Under the pieces are notes generated by a model. The model saw only the letters and a list, made by a program, of their open reading frames with translations. It made no database searches and had not been told where the DNA came from. A stretch of DNA of 64,000 bases from Ancylobacter aquaticus. Its GTDB lineage: Bacteria; Pseudomonadota; Alphaproteobacteria; Rhizobiales; Xanthobacteraceae. This document shows positions 45,368 to 53,958 of the stretch, in pieces (position 1 is the first letter of the stretch; each line of letters opens with the position of its first letter). Position numbers and translations under genes: made by a program. The stretch covers positions 1,240,001-1,304,000 of the forward strand of contig NZ_SMFY01000001.1 of NCBI RefSeq assembly GCF_004339465.1, in the 5' to 3' direction.

Positions 45368-46663
45368 TTACTCCGCCGCCATGCGCAGCAGCGGCGCGGG
45401 GGGCTCCACCGGCATCGTATCCGCGACCTTGGCGGCGATGATTTCGGCGGTGGCGCAGGAGAGCGTCCAGCCCAGATGCCCGTGGCCGGTGTTGTAGAAC
45501 ACGCCCGGCTTCTTGCCGGCGGCGACGCGCGGCATCATGTCGGGCATCATCGGCCGCAGGCCGGCCCACGGCACCACCCGCGCGGTGTTGACGCCGGGGA
45601 ACAGCCGGCGCGTCCAGTCCACAAGCGGGCGGATGCGGTCGGCGCGGATGTCACGGTTCTCGCCGTTGAACTCGGCGGTGCCGGCGACGCGGAAGCGGTC
45701 CTTGCCGAGGCGCGAGGTGACGATCTTGGTCTTGTCGTCCAGCAGGCTCACCCACGGCGCCGAGCTCTGGCTCTCCTCGTCGTCGAGCATCACGGTGATC
45801 GAGTAGCCCTTGACGGGGTAGATGTTCACCCGGTCGCCCAGCCCGGCGGCAATGGCGCGCGAGCCGATGCCGGCGCAGATCACCGCGCCGTCGAAGGAAA
45901 GCGTCTCGGCGCGGGGCAGGGCGTCTTCGGCGTCGGGGGCGACGGTGAAGCTCACCTCGACACCCGTGCCGCCGGCGCCGGTGCCGGTGTGGGTCACGCG
46001 CTCGACGCTCGCCTCGCTGATGAAGCGCACGCCGTTGCGGCGGCACACTTCCGCCAGCCCATAGGTGAATTTGTGGATGTCGCCGGTGGAATCGGAGGGG
46101 GTGAAGAAGCCGCCATGGAAGGTGCCGCGCAGCGTCGGCTCGATGGAGCGGATTTCCTCGGGGGTCACCTCGCGGCGCTCCAGCCCGCCCTTGGCGTACA
46201 GGGCGGAAACCTTGCGGGCGTGGTCCTGGGCTTCCTTGTCGCGATAGACGTGCAGGATGCCGCGGGTCTCGTGGTCGAAGTCGATGCCCTCGCGCCTGGC
46301 GATGTCGAACATGTGGTTACGGGCCTGAATGGCGAGACGCGTGGTCTCGACCGTGTTGGCCTCGTAGTTCGGGATGTTGGCGAGGAACTCGGCCATCCAG
46401 GAATATTTGTGCCAGGAGGGCATCGGGTTGACGAGCAGCGGCGCGTCGGCCGTGAACATCCACTTCATGCCCTTGAGCACGGTGGCCCAGGAGTTCCACA
46501 CCTCGGCATTGGAGGCGGAGAGCTGTCCGCCATTGGCGAAGGAGGTTTCCATCGCCGAATAGCGCTGGCGGTCGATGACGGTGACGTCATAGCCCTTCTG
46601 GCTGAGGGCGTAGGCGGTGGTGACGCCGGTGATACCGGCACCGATAACGGCGATGTGGCGCAT
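45368..46663 (-). CDS. dadA: D-amino acid dehydrogenase family protein
   Basis: FAD oxidoreductase of the DadA family, 431 residues, normal length. The FAD motif is MRHIAVIGAGITGVTTAYALSQKGYDVTVIDRQ; others are ETSFANGGQLSASNAEVWNSW (typical of DadA), the glycine-rich GLRPMMPDMMPRVA and a C-terminal FYNTGHGHLGWTLSCATAEIIAAK. It oxidises D-amino acids (D-alanine best known) to 2-oxo acids, passing electrons to the respiratory chain; it is a peripheral inner-membrane enzyme. The ATG at 46661-46663 has GGGAG upstream. Control by an upstream tandem glycine riboswitch points to glycine or a glycine-linked substrate. Confidence 0.93.
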   Translation of the reverse strand: MRHIAVIGAGITGVTTAYALSQKGYDVTVIDRQRYSAMETSFANGGQLSASNAEVWNSWATVLKGMKWMFTADAPLLVNPMPSWHKYSWMAEFLANIPNYEANTVETTRLAIQARNHMFDIARREGIDFDHETRGILHVYRDKEAQDHARKVSALYAKGGLERREVTPEEIRSIEPTLRGTFHGGFFTPSDSTGDIHKFTYGLAEVCRRNGVRFISEASVERVTHTGTGAGGTGVEVSFTVAPDAEDALPRAETLSFDGAVICAGIGSRAIAAGLGDRVNIYPVKGYSITVMLDDEESQSSAPWVSLLDDKTKIVTSRLGKDRFRVAGTAEFNGENRDIRADRIRPLVDWTRRLFPGVNTARVVPWAGLRPMMPDMMPRVAAGKKPGVFYNTGHGHLGWTLSCATAEIIAAKVADTMPVEPPAPLLRMAAE

Positions 46664-47170
46664 GGGAGGCTCCCGCGCTTGAGGACGACATGGCCCGACG
46701 CGCGGTGCCCCGCTTGGCGTCGGCCGGCTGTCCCCATCTGTCGCGGTACCTGAGAGCTCGCCCCGAGACAGACGGCGGCGCCGTCAAACCATCCCGGGCT
46801 TCCCCTTCGGTGGGCGTCCTACCCCGGAAAACACCGGCGCGACGCCTCTCTCCAGATTGTCCTGATCATGCGGTCCATGGTGCCTGAGAGTTTCCTGGGG
46901 GGTTGCTCCGTCGGCGCCGACACGTGTCCGGGAGGACTGTCGATCTCTCCCGCATGATCACTAGCAGACGACTATATGCATCGCACAAAAGCATGCCTCA
47001 TTCAAGGGCAGGCGCGTGTCCTCGCGCCAAGTTGAGCCTGCGACCTTGGGAGGGGGAGGGGTGCGAGGCGTCGGCACGGCGTCGCGATGGCGCAGCCCGC
47101 AGGCAGCAGCCGCAGTCGGACGCAGCAGCTTGAGAATGCAGCAGCGCCGGCAGTCGTGCGCGCGTGCGGA
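46664..47170. other. regulatory region upstream of dadA
   Basis: About 500 bases without a gene. The tandem glycine riboswitch occupies 46735-46960, its leader to the dadA start is about 70 bases, and the stretch 46961-47170 holds the presumed promoter and shows no open frame of interest. Confidence 0.8.
46735..46960 (-). ncRNA. tandem glycine riboswitch
   Basis: Two glycine aptamers in a row on the minus strand, in the leader of dadA. Aptamer 1 (about 46868-46958): GCGGGAGAGATCG, CGACGGAGCAACCC, CTCTCAGGCACCATGGACCGC. Aptamer 2 (about 46735-46860): CTGGAGAGAGGC, CCACCGAAGGGG, GCCGCCGTCTGTC, CTCTCAGGTACCGCGACAG. The paired GGAGAGA/CTCTCAGG elements and the GA-rich core are those of the gcvT riboswitch class. 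Tandem arrangement indicates cooperative or ON-type control by glycine. Confidence 0.92.
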
Positions 47171-48028
47171 TCAGCCCGTTGCCGCGTCGAGCCCGAGGTC
47201 GAGGATCGGGGCCGAATGGGTGATCCAGCCGACCGAGATCAGGTCCACCCCGCTGGCGGCGATCGCGCCGACCGTCTCGCGAGATACCCGGCCGGAGGCC
47301 TCGGTGAGCGCCCGCCCGCCGACCAGCGCCACCGCGTCGGTGAGCATCGCCGGCGTCATGTTATCGAGCAGCACCGCGTCCACCCCTTCCGCCATGGCGG
47401 CGTCGAGCTGGGCCAGCGTATCGACCTCGACCTCGATCTTAACCATATGGCCCGCATGGGCTTTTGCCGCTTGGATGGCCGGCACCACGCCGCCCGCCAC
47501 GGCGATGTGGTTGTCCTTGATCAGCACCGCGTCGTCCAGGCCGAAGCGGTGATTGGAGCCGCCGCCCGCCCGCACCGCGTGCTTTTCCAGCGCCCGCAGG
47601 CCGGGCGTCGTCTTGCGGGTGCAGACGATCTGCGCCTTGCCATGTTCGCGGGCGATGGCGACCAGCCCCGCCGTGGCGGTGGCGATGCCGGACATGCGGC
47701 AGGCGACGTTCAGCGCCACCCGCTCAGCCGTAAGGATGGCCCGGGCCGAGCCGGAAACCCGCAGCACCACGTCCCCCGGCGCCACCACCGCCCCGTCGCC
47801 GCGCTCGATGCTGACGCTAAGGCTTTGATCTATCAGATCAAAGGCGATCACCGCCGCGTCGATTCCGGCGAGCACGCCGTGCTGGCGCGAGGCGATCACC
47901 GCCTCGAACCGGGCCTGCGCCGGGATGCAGGCATCGCTCGTCACGTCGCCGGCGCGGCCGAGATCTTCCAGCAGCGCCGCGCGGATGACGGGCTCGACCA
48001 GCAGGCGGGGAAGGGGGTAAAGGGTCAT
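47171..48028 (-). CDS. nadC: nicotinate-nucleotide diphosphorylase (quinolinate phosphoribosyltransferase)
   Basis: Converts quinolinate and PRPP to nicotinate mononucleotide, 285 residues. Visible marks: the [19 protein letters not shown]-terminal barrel, [18 protein letters not shown], the [42 protein letters not shown] block with the phosphoribosyl/quinolinate contacts, and the [10 protein letters not shown] and [24 protein letters not shown] ends. ATG at 48026-48028; a TTG two codons upstream is less likely. Last gene of the nadABC operon. Confidence 0.97.
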   Translation of the reverse strand: MTLYPLPRLLVEPVIRAALLEDLGRAGDVTSDACIPAQARFEAVIASRQHGVLAGIDAAVIAFDLIDQSLSVSIERGDGAVVAPGDVVLRVSGSARAILTAERVALNVACRMSGIATATAGLVAIAREHGKAQIVCTRKTTPGLRALEKHAVRAGGGSNHRFGLDDAVLIKDNHIAVAGGVVPAIQAAKAHAGHMVKIEVEVDTLAQLDAAMAEGVDAVLLDNMTPAMLTDAVALVGGRALTEASGRVSRETVGAIAASGVDLISVGWITHSAPILDLGLDAATG

Positions 48029-48055
48029 GGTCAACTCATCCGGTTAGGGGCGACG

Positions 48056-48149
48056 TCATCCTGAGGTGCGAGCGGAGCGAGCCTCGAAGGATGGCGATTT
48101 AGGCGGCCATCCTTCGAGGCCCGGCGATACCGGGCGCCTGAGGATGATG
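48056..48149. repeat. REP-like repeat between nadB and nadC
   Basis: Long inverted repeat CATCCTGAGG...CCTGAGGATG enclosing a 15-base perfect stem, GCCTCGAAGGATGGC (48081-48095) with GCCATCCTTCGAGGC (48106-48120). It lies in the middle of the operon, so it could tune nadC expression. Same family as 30511-30650. Confidence 0.75.
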
Positions 48150-48181
48150 TGGTTCTGGCTATGCGGCTAAGTGGGCAGTGC

Positions 48182-49705
48182 TCACGCCACCTGCCGCGTG
48201 TCGATGGCCTCGACTGAGGGCGCGACGCCCGGCGCCTCGCCGAACCGCGTCTCCGAATGGCGCGCCACCGCCGCCGGGGCGGGATAGTCGGCACGGAAAT
48301 GGCCGCCCCGGCTCTCGCAACGCCGCAGCGCTGCCTCGGTGATCGCCAGCGCCACCAGCGAGAGAGCGTCGCCGTCGCGGTCGGCGAGCGTGCCGAGCCT
48401 CTGGGCGGCCGCCTCCAGCCCGTCGGCGTCGCGCACCACGCCGACCTGCCGGTCCATTAGCGCGCGGATTTCCGTGCGCGCCGGGGAGCGCGGGCCTGGC
48501 GGCCCGGCGGCGCGCGCAGGCCCGACCCGGCACTCCTCGCCGGCAATGTCGGTGGCGATCCACTGCGCATAGGCCAGCGCCTCCAGCAGCGAATTGCTGG
48601 CGAGGCGGTTGGCACCATGCAGCCCGGTCGAGGCCACCTCGCCGCAGGCCCACAGCCCCGCGAGGCTGGAGCGCCCGGAGCCGTCCACGCGGACGCCGCC
48701 CATATGGTAATGCGCCGCCGGCCGCACGGGGATGGGCGCGCGCGCCGGGTCCAGCCCATTGGCGCGGCACAGGGCGACAACGCCGGGAAAGCGCCGCTCG
48801 ATGTCCTTCATCCGCGCGTCCAGTACCACGCTCTCGCCGGCGGCGATCTGCGCGAAGATGGCGCGCGCCACCACATCGCGCGGCGCCAGTTCCTGGCCTG
48901 GCACCTCGGTCATGAAGCGCTCGCCGCGCCCGTTGAAGAGCTTGGCGCCCTCGCCGCGCAGCGCCTCGGTGGCGAGCGGCATCGGGTCGGCGCCCACCGC
49001 CATGGCGGTGGGGTGAAACTGCACGAACTCCATATCGCGCAGCACCGCCCCCGCCCGTGCCGCCAGCGCCAGCCCGGAGCCTACCGCCCCGAGCGGGTTG
49101 GTGGTGGCGCCATACAGCCCGCCGAGCCCGCCTGTCGCCAGCACCACGGCGCGGGCGGCCAGCGTGACGGTGCGGCCCTCGCGGTCGCGCGCTGCGAGGC
49201 CGGCAATGCGGCCCTGGGCGTCCGCCAGCAATTCCTCCGCCCGCCAACCCTCCATCACATGGATCGAGGGGCAGGCGCGGGCCGCCCGCGTCAGCGTTTC
49301 CAGCACGACCCGGCCGGTGCCGTCGCCCTGCGCGTGGACGATGCGCCGGCGGGAATGCGCGGCTTCCAGCCCGAGGGCGAGGCTGCCATTGGGGTTGCGG
49401 TCGAAGGGCGTGCCGAGCCCGACCAGCCAGTCTATGGCGCCCGGCGCCGCACCGGCGACGCGGCGCGCCACCAGAGGCTGCGAGAGCCCGGCCCCGGCGC
49501 TCAGCGTGTCGATGGCGTGCAGGTCCGGCCGGTCGTCGGCGCCCAGCGCAGCGGCGATGCCGCCCTGCGCCCAGCCGGTGGCGGCGTCGTTGCCGAGCGG
49601 CGAGGCGACGACCAGCGTGACGGGAAGCGGGGCCAGCCGCAGCGCGGTGGCAAGGCCCGCCACCCCGCCGCCGACCACGACGATGTTCTCAGGCGAATGG
49701 CTCAC
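48182..49705 (-). CDS. nadB: L-aspartate oxidase
   Basis: FAD enzyme that oxidises L-aspartate to iminoaspartate for quinolinate synthesis, 507 residues. FAD motif NIVVVGGGVAGLATALRLAPLPV; the active-site block VQFHPTAMAVGADPMPLATEALRGEGAKLFNGRGERFM with the catalytic arginine and histidine; HYHMGGVRVDGSGRSSLAGLWACGEVASTGLHGANRLASNSLLEALAYA. Start is a GTG (49703-49705) reading MSHSPENI after the nadA stop by 23 bases; a far longer open frame is antisense/upstream read-through. Confidence 0.95.
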   Translation of the reverse strand: MSHSPENIVVVGGGVAGLATALRLAPLPVTLVVASPLGNDAATGWAQGGIAAALGADDRPDLHAIDTLSAGAGLSQPLVARRVAGAAPGAIDWLVGLGTPFDRNPNGSLALGLEAAHSRRRIVHAQGDGTGRVVLETLTRAARACPSIHVMEGWRAEELLADAQGRIAGLAARDREGRTVTLAARAVVLATGGLGGLYGATTNPLGAVGSGLALAARAGAVLRDMEFVQFHPTAMAVGADPMPLATEALRGEGAKLFNGRGERFMTEVPGQELAPRDVVARAIFAQIAAGESVVLDARMKDIERRFPGVVALCRANGLDPARAPIPVRPAAHYHMGGVRVDGSGRSSLAGLWACGEVASTGLHGANRLASNSLLEALAYAQWIATDIAGEECRVGPARAAGPPGPRSPARTEIRALMDRQVGVVRDADGLEAAAQRLGTLADRDGDALSLVALAITEAALRRCESRGGHFRADYPAPAAVARHSETRFGEAPGVAPSVEAIDTRQVA

Positions 49706-49728
49706 GAGGTGACCCTTCCGGTGCCCGT

Positions 49729-50787
49729 TCAGTGAATGGCGAGCATGCGCTCGACGGCGAGGCGGGCCCGGCCGGCGATGGCCGGGTCGATCTCGACCTG
49801 CGTGGTCATCGTCTCCAGCGCCCGGCGGATGTTGGGCAGGGTGATGCGGCGCATGTGCGGGCAGAGGTTGCATGGGCGCACGAACTCGATGTCCGGATGG
49901 TTCACCGCCACATTGTCCGCCATCGAGCATTCGGTGATCAGCACCACCCGCGCCGGCTTCTCGTCGCGCACATAATCCGCCATCCCGGCGGTGGAGCCGG
50001 CATAATCGGCCTCCGCCACCACTTCCGGCGGGCATTCGGGATGCGCCAGCACCACCACACCGGGATGGTTCTCGCGCAAATCACGAATATCCTGCGGGGT
50101 GAAGCGCTCATGCACCTCGCAATGGCCCTTCCAGGCGATCAACTCCAGCTCGGGCACCAGCTTCTGCACATTCTGCGCAAGAAACTCATCGGGCAGCATG
50201 AGGATGCGGCTGACGCCCCATTCCTTCGCCACCGCGCGCACCACCTTCACGGCGTTGCCGGAGGTGCAGCAATAGTCGCTTTCGGCCTTCACCTCGGCCG
50301 AGGTGTTGACATAGGTGACGACGGGCACGCCAGGATAACGCTGCTTGAGCAGGCGGATATCGGCGGCGGTGATGCTGTCGGCGAGCGAGCAGCCGGCCGC
50401 CATGTCCGGCATCAGCACGGTCTTGGAGGGGTTCAGCAGCTTGGCGGTCTCGGCCATGAAGTGCACGCCGGCCATGACGATGACGTCGGCATCCACCGTC
50501 ACCGCCTCGCGGGCCAGCGCCAAGCTGTCGCCGACGATGTCGGCTACCGTGTTGAAGATTTCCGGCGCCTGGTAATTGTGGCCGAGCACCACGGCGTTGC
50601 GCTCGCGCTTCAGCCGCTCGATCGCCTCGACCTCGCGGGCGATCAGCGGCCATTCCGCCGGGGTGATGTGCTTGGACACCCGCGCATAGAGATGCGGCAG
50701 CGGCAGCGCGGGGACGGCGGGCGTTGCCTGCGGCGAGGTGAAAGCCTCGGACTGGTCGGCACGGGCGGCGACGTCGAAGTCCAGCAT
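49729..50787 (-). CDS. nadA: quinolinate synthase
   Basis: [4Fe-4S] enzyme that joins iminoaspartate and dihydroxyacetone phosphate, 352 residues. Marks: AVVLGHNYQAPEIFNTVADIVGDSLALA, DMAAGCSLADSI, CCTSGNAVKVV, WKGHCEVHERF, AHPECPPEVV, and FVRPCNLCPHMRRITL; the cluster ligands are among these cysteines. The ATG at 50785-50787 was chosen because GGAGG is 7 bases upstream; an ATG four codons earlier is less likely. First gene of nadA-nadB-nadC, under two NadQ-type operators. Confidence 0.95.
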   Translation of the reverse strand: MLDFDVAARADQSEAFTSPQATPAVPALPLPHLYARVSKHITPAEWPLIAREVEAIERLKRERNAVVLGHNYQAPEIFNTVADIVGDSLALAREAVTVDADVIVMAGVHFMAETAKLLNPSKTVLMPDMAAGCSLADSITAADIRLLKQRYPGVPVVTYVNTSAEVKAESDYCCTSGNAVKVVRAVAKEWGVSRILMLPDEFLAQNVQKLVPELELIAWKGHCEVHERFTPQDIRDLRENHPGVVVLAHPECPPEVVAEADYAGSTAGMADYVRDEKPARVVLITECSMADNVAVNHPDIEFVRPCNLCPHMRRITLPNIRRALETMTTQVEIDPAIAGRARLAVERMLAIH

Positions 50788-50798
50788 CGCGTCCTCCA

Positions 50799-50819
50799 TT
50801 ATGCTCGTTATGAGTATAA
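50799..50819. promoter_or_regulatory. NadQ-type operator 1 upstream of nadA
   Basis: Palindrome TTATGCTC-N5-GAGTATAA, 12 bases before the nadA start and overlapping its ribosome-binding region. The same pattern recurs 65 bases upstream. The nadQ gene is 1.2 kb away. Confidence 0.75.
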
Positions 50820-50863
50820 CTTGGGCCAAAGAAGACCGGGCAAAAAGGCCCGGCAGATCGTTC

Positions 50864-50884
50864 TTATGCTAGGACTGAGTATAA
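50864..50884. promoter_or_regulatory. NadQ-type operator 2 upstream of nadA
   Basis: Second copy, TTATGCTA-N5-GAGTATAA, 65 bases (centre to centre) from site 1 and in the same orientation. Paired, spaced sites suggest the repressor loops or blocks both ends of the promoter. Confidence 0.7.
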
Positions 50885-50945
50885 GTCGCTGTCAACAGTT
50901 CGTCACAAATCGGGCGATAAGGCTTTCGCATCGGTGAGGTGACGT

Positions 50946-51374
50946 ATGACGCTTAATATCGACTCCGCCCGCATGGCCGATGAAGGCGCGGTGGTCGCTC
51001 TCTGGCAGGCGTGCGGGCTCACGGTTCCCTATAATGACCCGGCGGCGGATTTCCGCTTCGCGTGCGGTGGCGCGAATTCGGACGTGCTGGTGGCGCGCCT
51101 TGAGGGCGATCGCGTCTGCGCCTCCGCGATGGTCGGCCATGACGGGCACCGGGGCTGGATCTACTATGTCGCCGTCGACCCCACGCTCCAGCGCCAGGGC
51201 GTCGGCTCGGAAATCATGAGCGCGGCGGAGGCGTGGCTCAAGGCGCGCGACGTGCCGAAGGTGCAGCTTCTGGTGCGCGAGACCAACACCAAGGTCGTCG
51301 CCTTCTACGAGAAGCTCGGCTTCGAAGTCGCCCCGCGCGTGGTCATGTCGAAATGGATCGACGGGCGGGGGTGA
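50946..51374 (+). CDS. GNAT-family N-acetyltransferase
   Basis: A 142-residue acetyl-CoA-dependent acetyltransferase of the YpeA type. The acetyl-CoA-binding motif A is VAVDPTLQRQGVGSEIMSAAEAWL (about 79-102), with R/Q-x-x-G-x-G; the C-terminal NTKVVAFYEKLGFEV is motif B. Start of the motif WIYYVAVDPT is standard. Acceptor unknown. Transcribed away from nadA; the 50-base gap includes the second NadQ site. Confidence 0.88.
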   Translation: MTLNIDSARMADEGAVVALWQACGLTVPYNDPAADFRFACGGANSDVLVARLEGDRVCASAMVGHDGHRGWIYYVAVDPTLQRQGVGSEIMSAAEAWLKARDVPKVQLLVRETNTKVVAFYEKLGFEVAPRVVMSKWIDGRG

Positions 51375-51402
51375 TGTCCCACCGCCGTCCGGGCCGCCGG
51401 GC

Positions 51403-51891
51403 TCAGCCGCCCCGCTTGAACCAGCCCGCCACGGTGTCGAAGGCCTTCTTGAGAAGCTCAAGCTCGCGTCCCCCCTGGGGAGGCGTCGTTTTAAACGCGA
51501 CCGCCATTTTCCCCTCGGTGGGGAGCCACACCACGTCGGAGGTGGTGTCGAACACGCCAAGCCCGTGCTTCTCCGTGAACTGGAGCGCAAGGGCGAGGGC
51601 GGCATCGGCATTCTCCCAACTCCCGTGGAAATAAATGAAACTCCGCCCGATGCTGTAATCGGTGACGTTTGCGCTCCCGGTTTCCGCCTCCGGTGCGGCC
51701 AAAGGACCGCTGACAGGCGGAAAAGTCGGAATGATGTCGAGGAAGAAAGCCTGCAGCAGGGGCGCGGTTCCCTCATAGTCGTCATAGTCGCGGTCGTCGT
51801 CCCAATCGATCTGGCGCTCGTACCACGCCAGAAATAGCTCGCGGGTGGGCGGTGCCGCCGATGGTTCAAAGACCATAAGATAGTACCCCAT
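51403..51891 (-). CDS. protein of unknown function
   Basis: A 162-residue cytoplasmic protein I cannot assign. The ATG at 51889-51891 (MGYYLMVFEPSAAPPTRELFLAWYERQIDW) is preferred to an earlier one at 51912. It is acidic in its middle (DDDRDYDDYEGTAP) and has conserved-looking blocks NVTDYSIGRSFIYFHGSWENADAALALALQFTEKHGLGVFDTTSDVVWLP. No signal peptide or membrane segment. Such proteins are common singletons in proteobacteria; a polymorphic-toxin immunity role is possible but not shown. Confidence 0.6.
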   Translation of the reverse strand: MGYYLMVFEPSAAPPTRELFLAWYERQIDWDDDRDYDDYEGTAPLLQAFFLDIIPTFPPVSGPLAAPEAETGSANVTDYSIGRSFIYFHGSWENADAALALALQFTEKHGLGVFDTTSDVVWLPTEGKMAVAFKTTPPQGGRELELLKKAFDTVAGWFKRGG

Positions 51892-51982
51892 CCCGGCTCC
51901 CCCAAGGCACATCGGCAGGCGCGCGCTACACAGCCAACCAAAGATTATAGCGAGAGCGAAGGCTCGGGAAAGTGGTGTTTCC

Positions 51983-52981
51983 TCACCGCCGCCCGAAGCC
52001 GCCGGGCAACCTCACCCCCGGCGCCGGGCGCTCCAGCAGCACCTCGCGGCGGAAGCGCACCAGCCGGGCGGGGCGGCCTCCGGTTTCGCTCGTCGTCTCG
52101 CCGGTTTCCTCCACAAGGCGCTGCTGCTCGACCAGCCGGCGGAAATTCTGCTTGTGCAGGCGCGAGCCGGAGAGCGCCTCCACCGCCTGCTGCAACTGGC
52201 CGAGCGAGAAGCTCGGCGGCATCAGCTCGAACACCACCGGGCGGTATTTGATCTTGCCGCGCAGCCGGGCGATGGCAAGCGCCAGCATGCGGCGGTGGTC
52301 CTCGCGCATCTCGGTGCCGGAGGGCGCGAGCGCGACGCGGTCGGAACCGCGCTCGCGCAGCGCCTCGCCCACCAGCCCGGCCTCATAGAGCAGTTCGTAG
52401 CGCTCCAGCACCCGCTCCTCGTTCCAGCCCGCCTCATGGCCGCCGCCGGCGCCGCCGAAGCACAGGGCGATGCGCTCGGCCCGCCTCTCGCTGAGCCGGC
52501 CCTGCGCGGCCCCCGCCGCCCAGGCGCGCAAGCCATGTTCGAGTGTGTCGAGCACGGAAGGGCGTCCGCACCGCCAGTCCTCCCAGGGGAAATAGCGGTA
52601 CCAGCTCTGCCAAGCCGCGTCGGTGTCGCTGGCCGGCCGGGCTTCGCGCACAAGGGCGAGATAGGCCAGCGAGAGCGCGCGGGTGCCGTCCTCTCCCCGG
52701 TCGCGGTCGCCGAAGGTGTAGAGCTGCTCGACATAACCGAGCTCCTGCAGCGTCTGCCGCTCCACCCAGCTGCGCAGGCCCATTTCCAGCGTGCGGTGGC
52801 CGCGCTCCAGCGGGCCGGAAGGCAGCGAATCGCGCCCGTCGTCATGGCGCAGGGTGAGCACTTTCGGGTCGTCCCCCGTCACCGCCACGATCACCGCCGA
52901 CAGTCCGATCGCCAGCGCCGGCTCCGGTGCGTGTAAGGGGGCGGCGGGCGTGCTCTGGTCTTGGGTCGGCGTGGTCGACAT
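51983..52981 (-). CDS. nadQ: NAD-biosynthesis regulator NadQ (Nudix-like plus winged helix)
   Basis: A 332-residue member of the NadQ/COG4111 family, which represses nadABC in alphaproteobacteria. The N-terminal half is a Nudix-like domain (LSAVIVAVTGDDPKVLTLRHDDGRDSLPSGPLERGHRTLEMGLRSWVERQTLQELGYVEQLYTFGD) with a degenerate Nudix box, so it probably senses rather than hydrolyses. The C-terminal part (about 225-332) is a winged helix: KIKYRPVVFELMPPSFSLGQLQQAVEALSGSRLHKQNFRRLVEQQRLV. It lies 1.1 kb from nadA, which has two matching palindromes. Confidence 0.9.
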   Translation of the reverse strand: MSTTPTQDQSTPAAPLHAPEPALAIGLSAVIVAVTGDDPKVLTLRHDDGRDSLPSGPLERGHRTLEMGLRSWVERQTLQELGYVEQLYTFGDRDRGEDGTRALSLAYLALVREARPASDTDAAWQSWYRYFPWEDWRCGRPSVLDTLEHGLRAWAAGAAQGRLSERRAERIALCFGGAGGGHEAGWNEERVLERYELLYEAGLVGEALRERGSDRVALAPSGTEMREDHRRMLALAIARLRGKIKYRPVVFELMPPSFSLGQLQQAVEALSGSRLHKQNFRRLVEQQRLVEETGETTSETGGRPARLVRFRREVLLERPAPGVRLPGGFGRR

Positions 52982-53105
52982 CGGGTTCCGGGCGGTGGGT
53001 TTGGTCGCGGCGCGTGCGCGCCTCACGATAGCATGGAAGCGGGCGTGCCGCTTGCGCCGGCGGCGCGGGAGTGGCACTCCGGCTGAGGTTGGAATGGAGG
53101 CGCAG

Positions 53106-53942
53106 ATGAGCGGCAAGGTGGTTCTTCCCGGCGGAGAAAAGATTTCCGCCCTCGGCATCGGCACCTGGATGATGGGTGAACGCCCCGAGGCGCGGCAGGA
53201 CGAGACCGAATCGGTGCGCCTCGGCGTCGAGCTGGGCCTGACCCTGGTCGACACGGCGGAAATGTATGGCGAGGGCGCCTGCGAGCGCTTCCTCGGCGAG
53301 GCCCTGGCCGGGCTGCGCGACAAGGTGTTTCTCGTCACCAAGGTCTACCCGCACAATGCCAGCCGCGCCGGCGTCGTCTCGGCCTGCGAGCGCAGCCTCC
53401 GGCGGCTGAAGACCGACCATATCGACCTCTATCTCCTGCACTGGCGCGGCAGCGTGCCGCTGGCCGAGACCATCATCGGCTTCGAGCAGCTCAAGACCCA
53501 GGGCAAGATCCGCGACTGGGGCGTGTCGAACTTCGACACCGACGACATGAACGAACTGTACGAGACCCCCGGCGGCGAAGGCTGTGCCACCAACCAGGTG
53601 CTCTACAACCTTACGCGGCGCGGGCCGGAATGGGATCTGCTACCCTGGCTGCAGGAACATGAGATCCCGCTCATGGCCTACAGCCCGATCGAGCGCGGCC
53701 GGCTGAAGAGCACCGGCGTGCTGGCCGACATCGCCGCCAAGCACGGGGCGCGGCCGTTCCAGATCGCGCTCGCCTGGGCGCTGCGCATGCCCGGCAACAT
53801 CGTCATTCCCAAGGCCTCCCGCGCCGCCCATATGCGGGAGAATGCCGGCGCACGCGACGTCAGGCTCGACGCCGACGACCTCGCCGCGTTGGACGCCGCC
53901 TTCCCGCCGCCCTCGCGCCGGCGGGCGCTGGAAATGCTCTGA
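53106..53942 (+). CDS. aldo/keto reductase
   Basis: NADPH-dependent AKR barrel, 278 residues. Catalytic tetrad: D in LVDTAEMYG, Y in the same motif, K in FLVTKVYP, H in YLLHWRGS. The NADPH end is PIERGRLKS...IVIPKASRAAHMRENAGA. The ATG at 53106 has GGAGG 5 bases upstream; a second ATG at 53094 is weaker. Length (278) is short, like the YeaE/AKR-5 type. Downstream is a divergent DMT exporter; no functional link is clear. Confidence 0.9.
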   Translation: MSGKVVLPGGEKISALGIGTWMMGERPEARQDETESVRLGVELGLTLVDTAEMYGEGACERFLGEALAGLRDKVFLVTKVYPHNASRAGVVSACERSLRRLKTDHIDLYLLHWRGSVPLAETIIGFEQLKTQGKIRDWGVSNFDTDDMNELYETPGGEGCATNQVLYNLTRRGPEWDLLPWLQEHEIPLMAYSPIERGRLKSTGVLADIAAKHGARPFQIALAWALRMPGNIVIPKASRAAHMRENAGARDVRLDADDLAALDAAFPPPSRRRALEML

Positions 53943-53958
53943 GGTCGGTGGCCCGGCG

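Noticed and set aside
48182-50035. NadB start at the end of the long open frame (617 codons)
   Set aside because: The extra 110 codons cover the nadA gene; the FAD-binding N-terminus of NadB begins right after the GTG at 49705.
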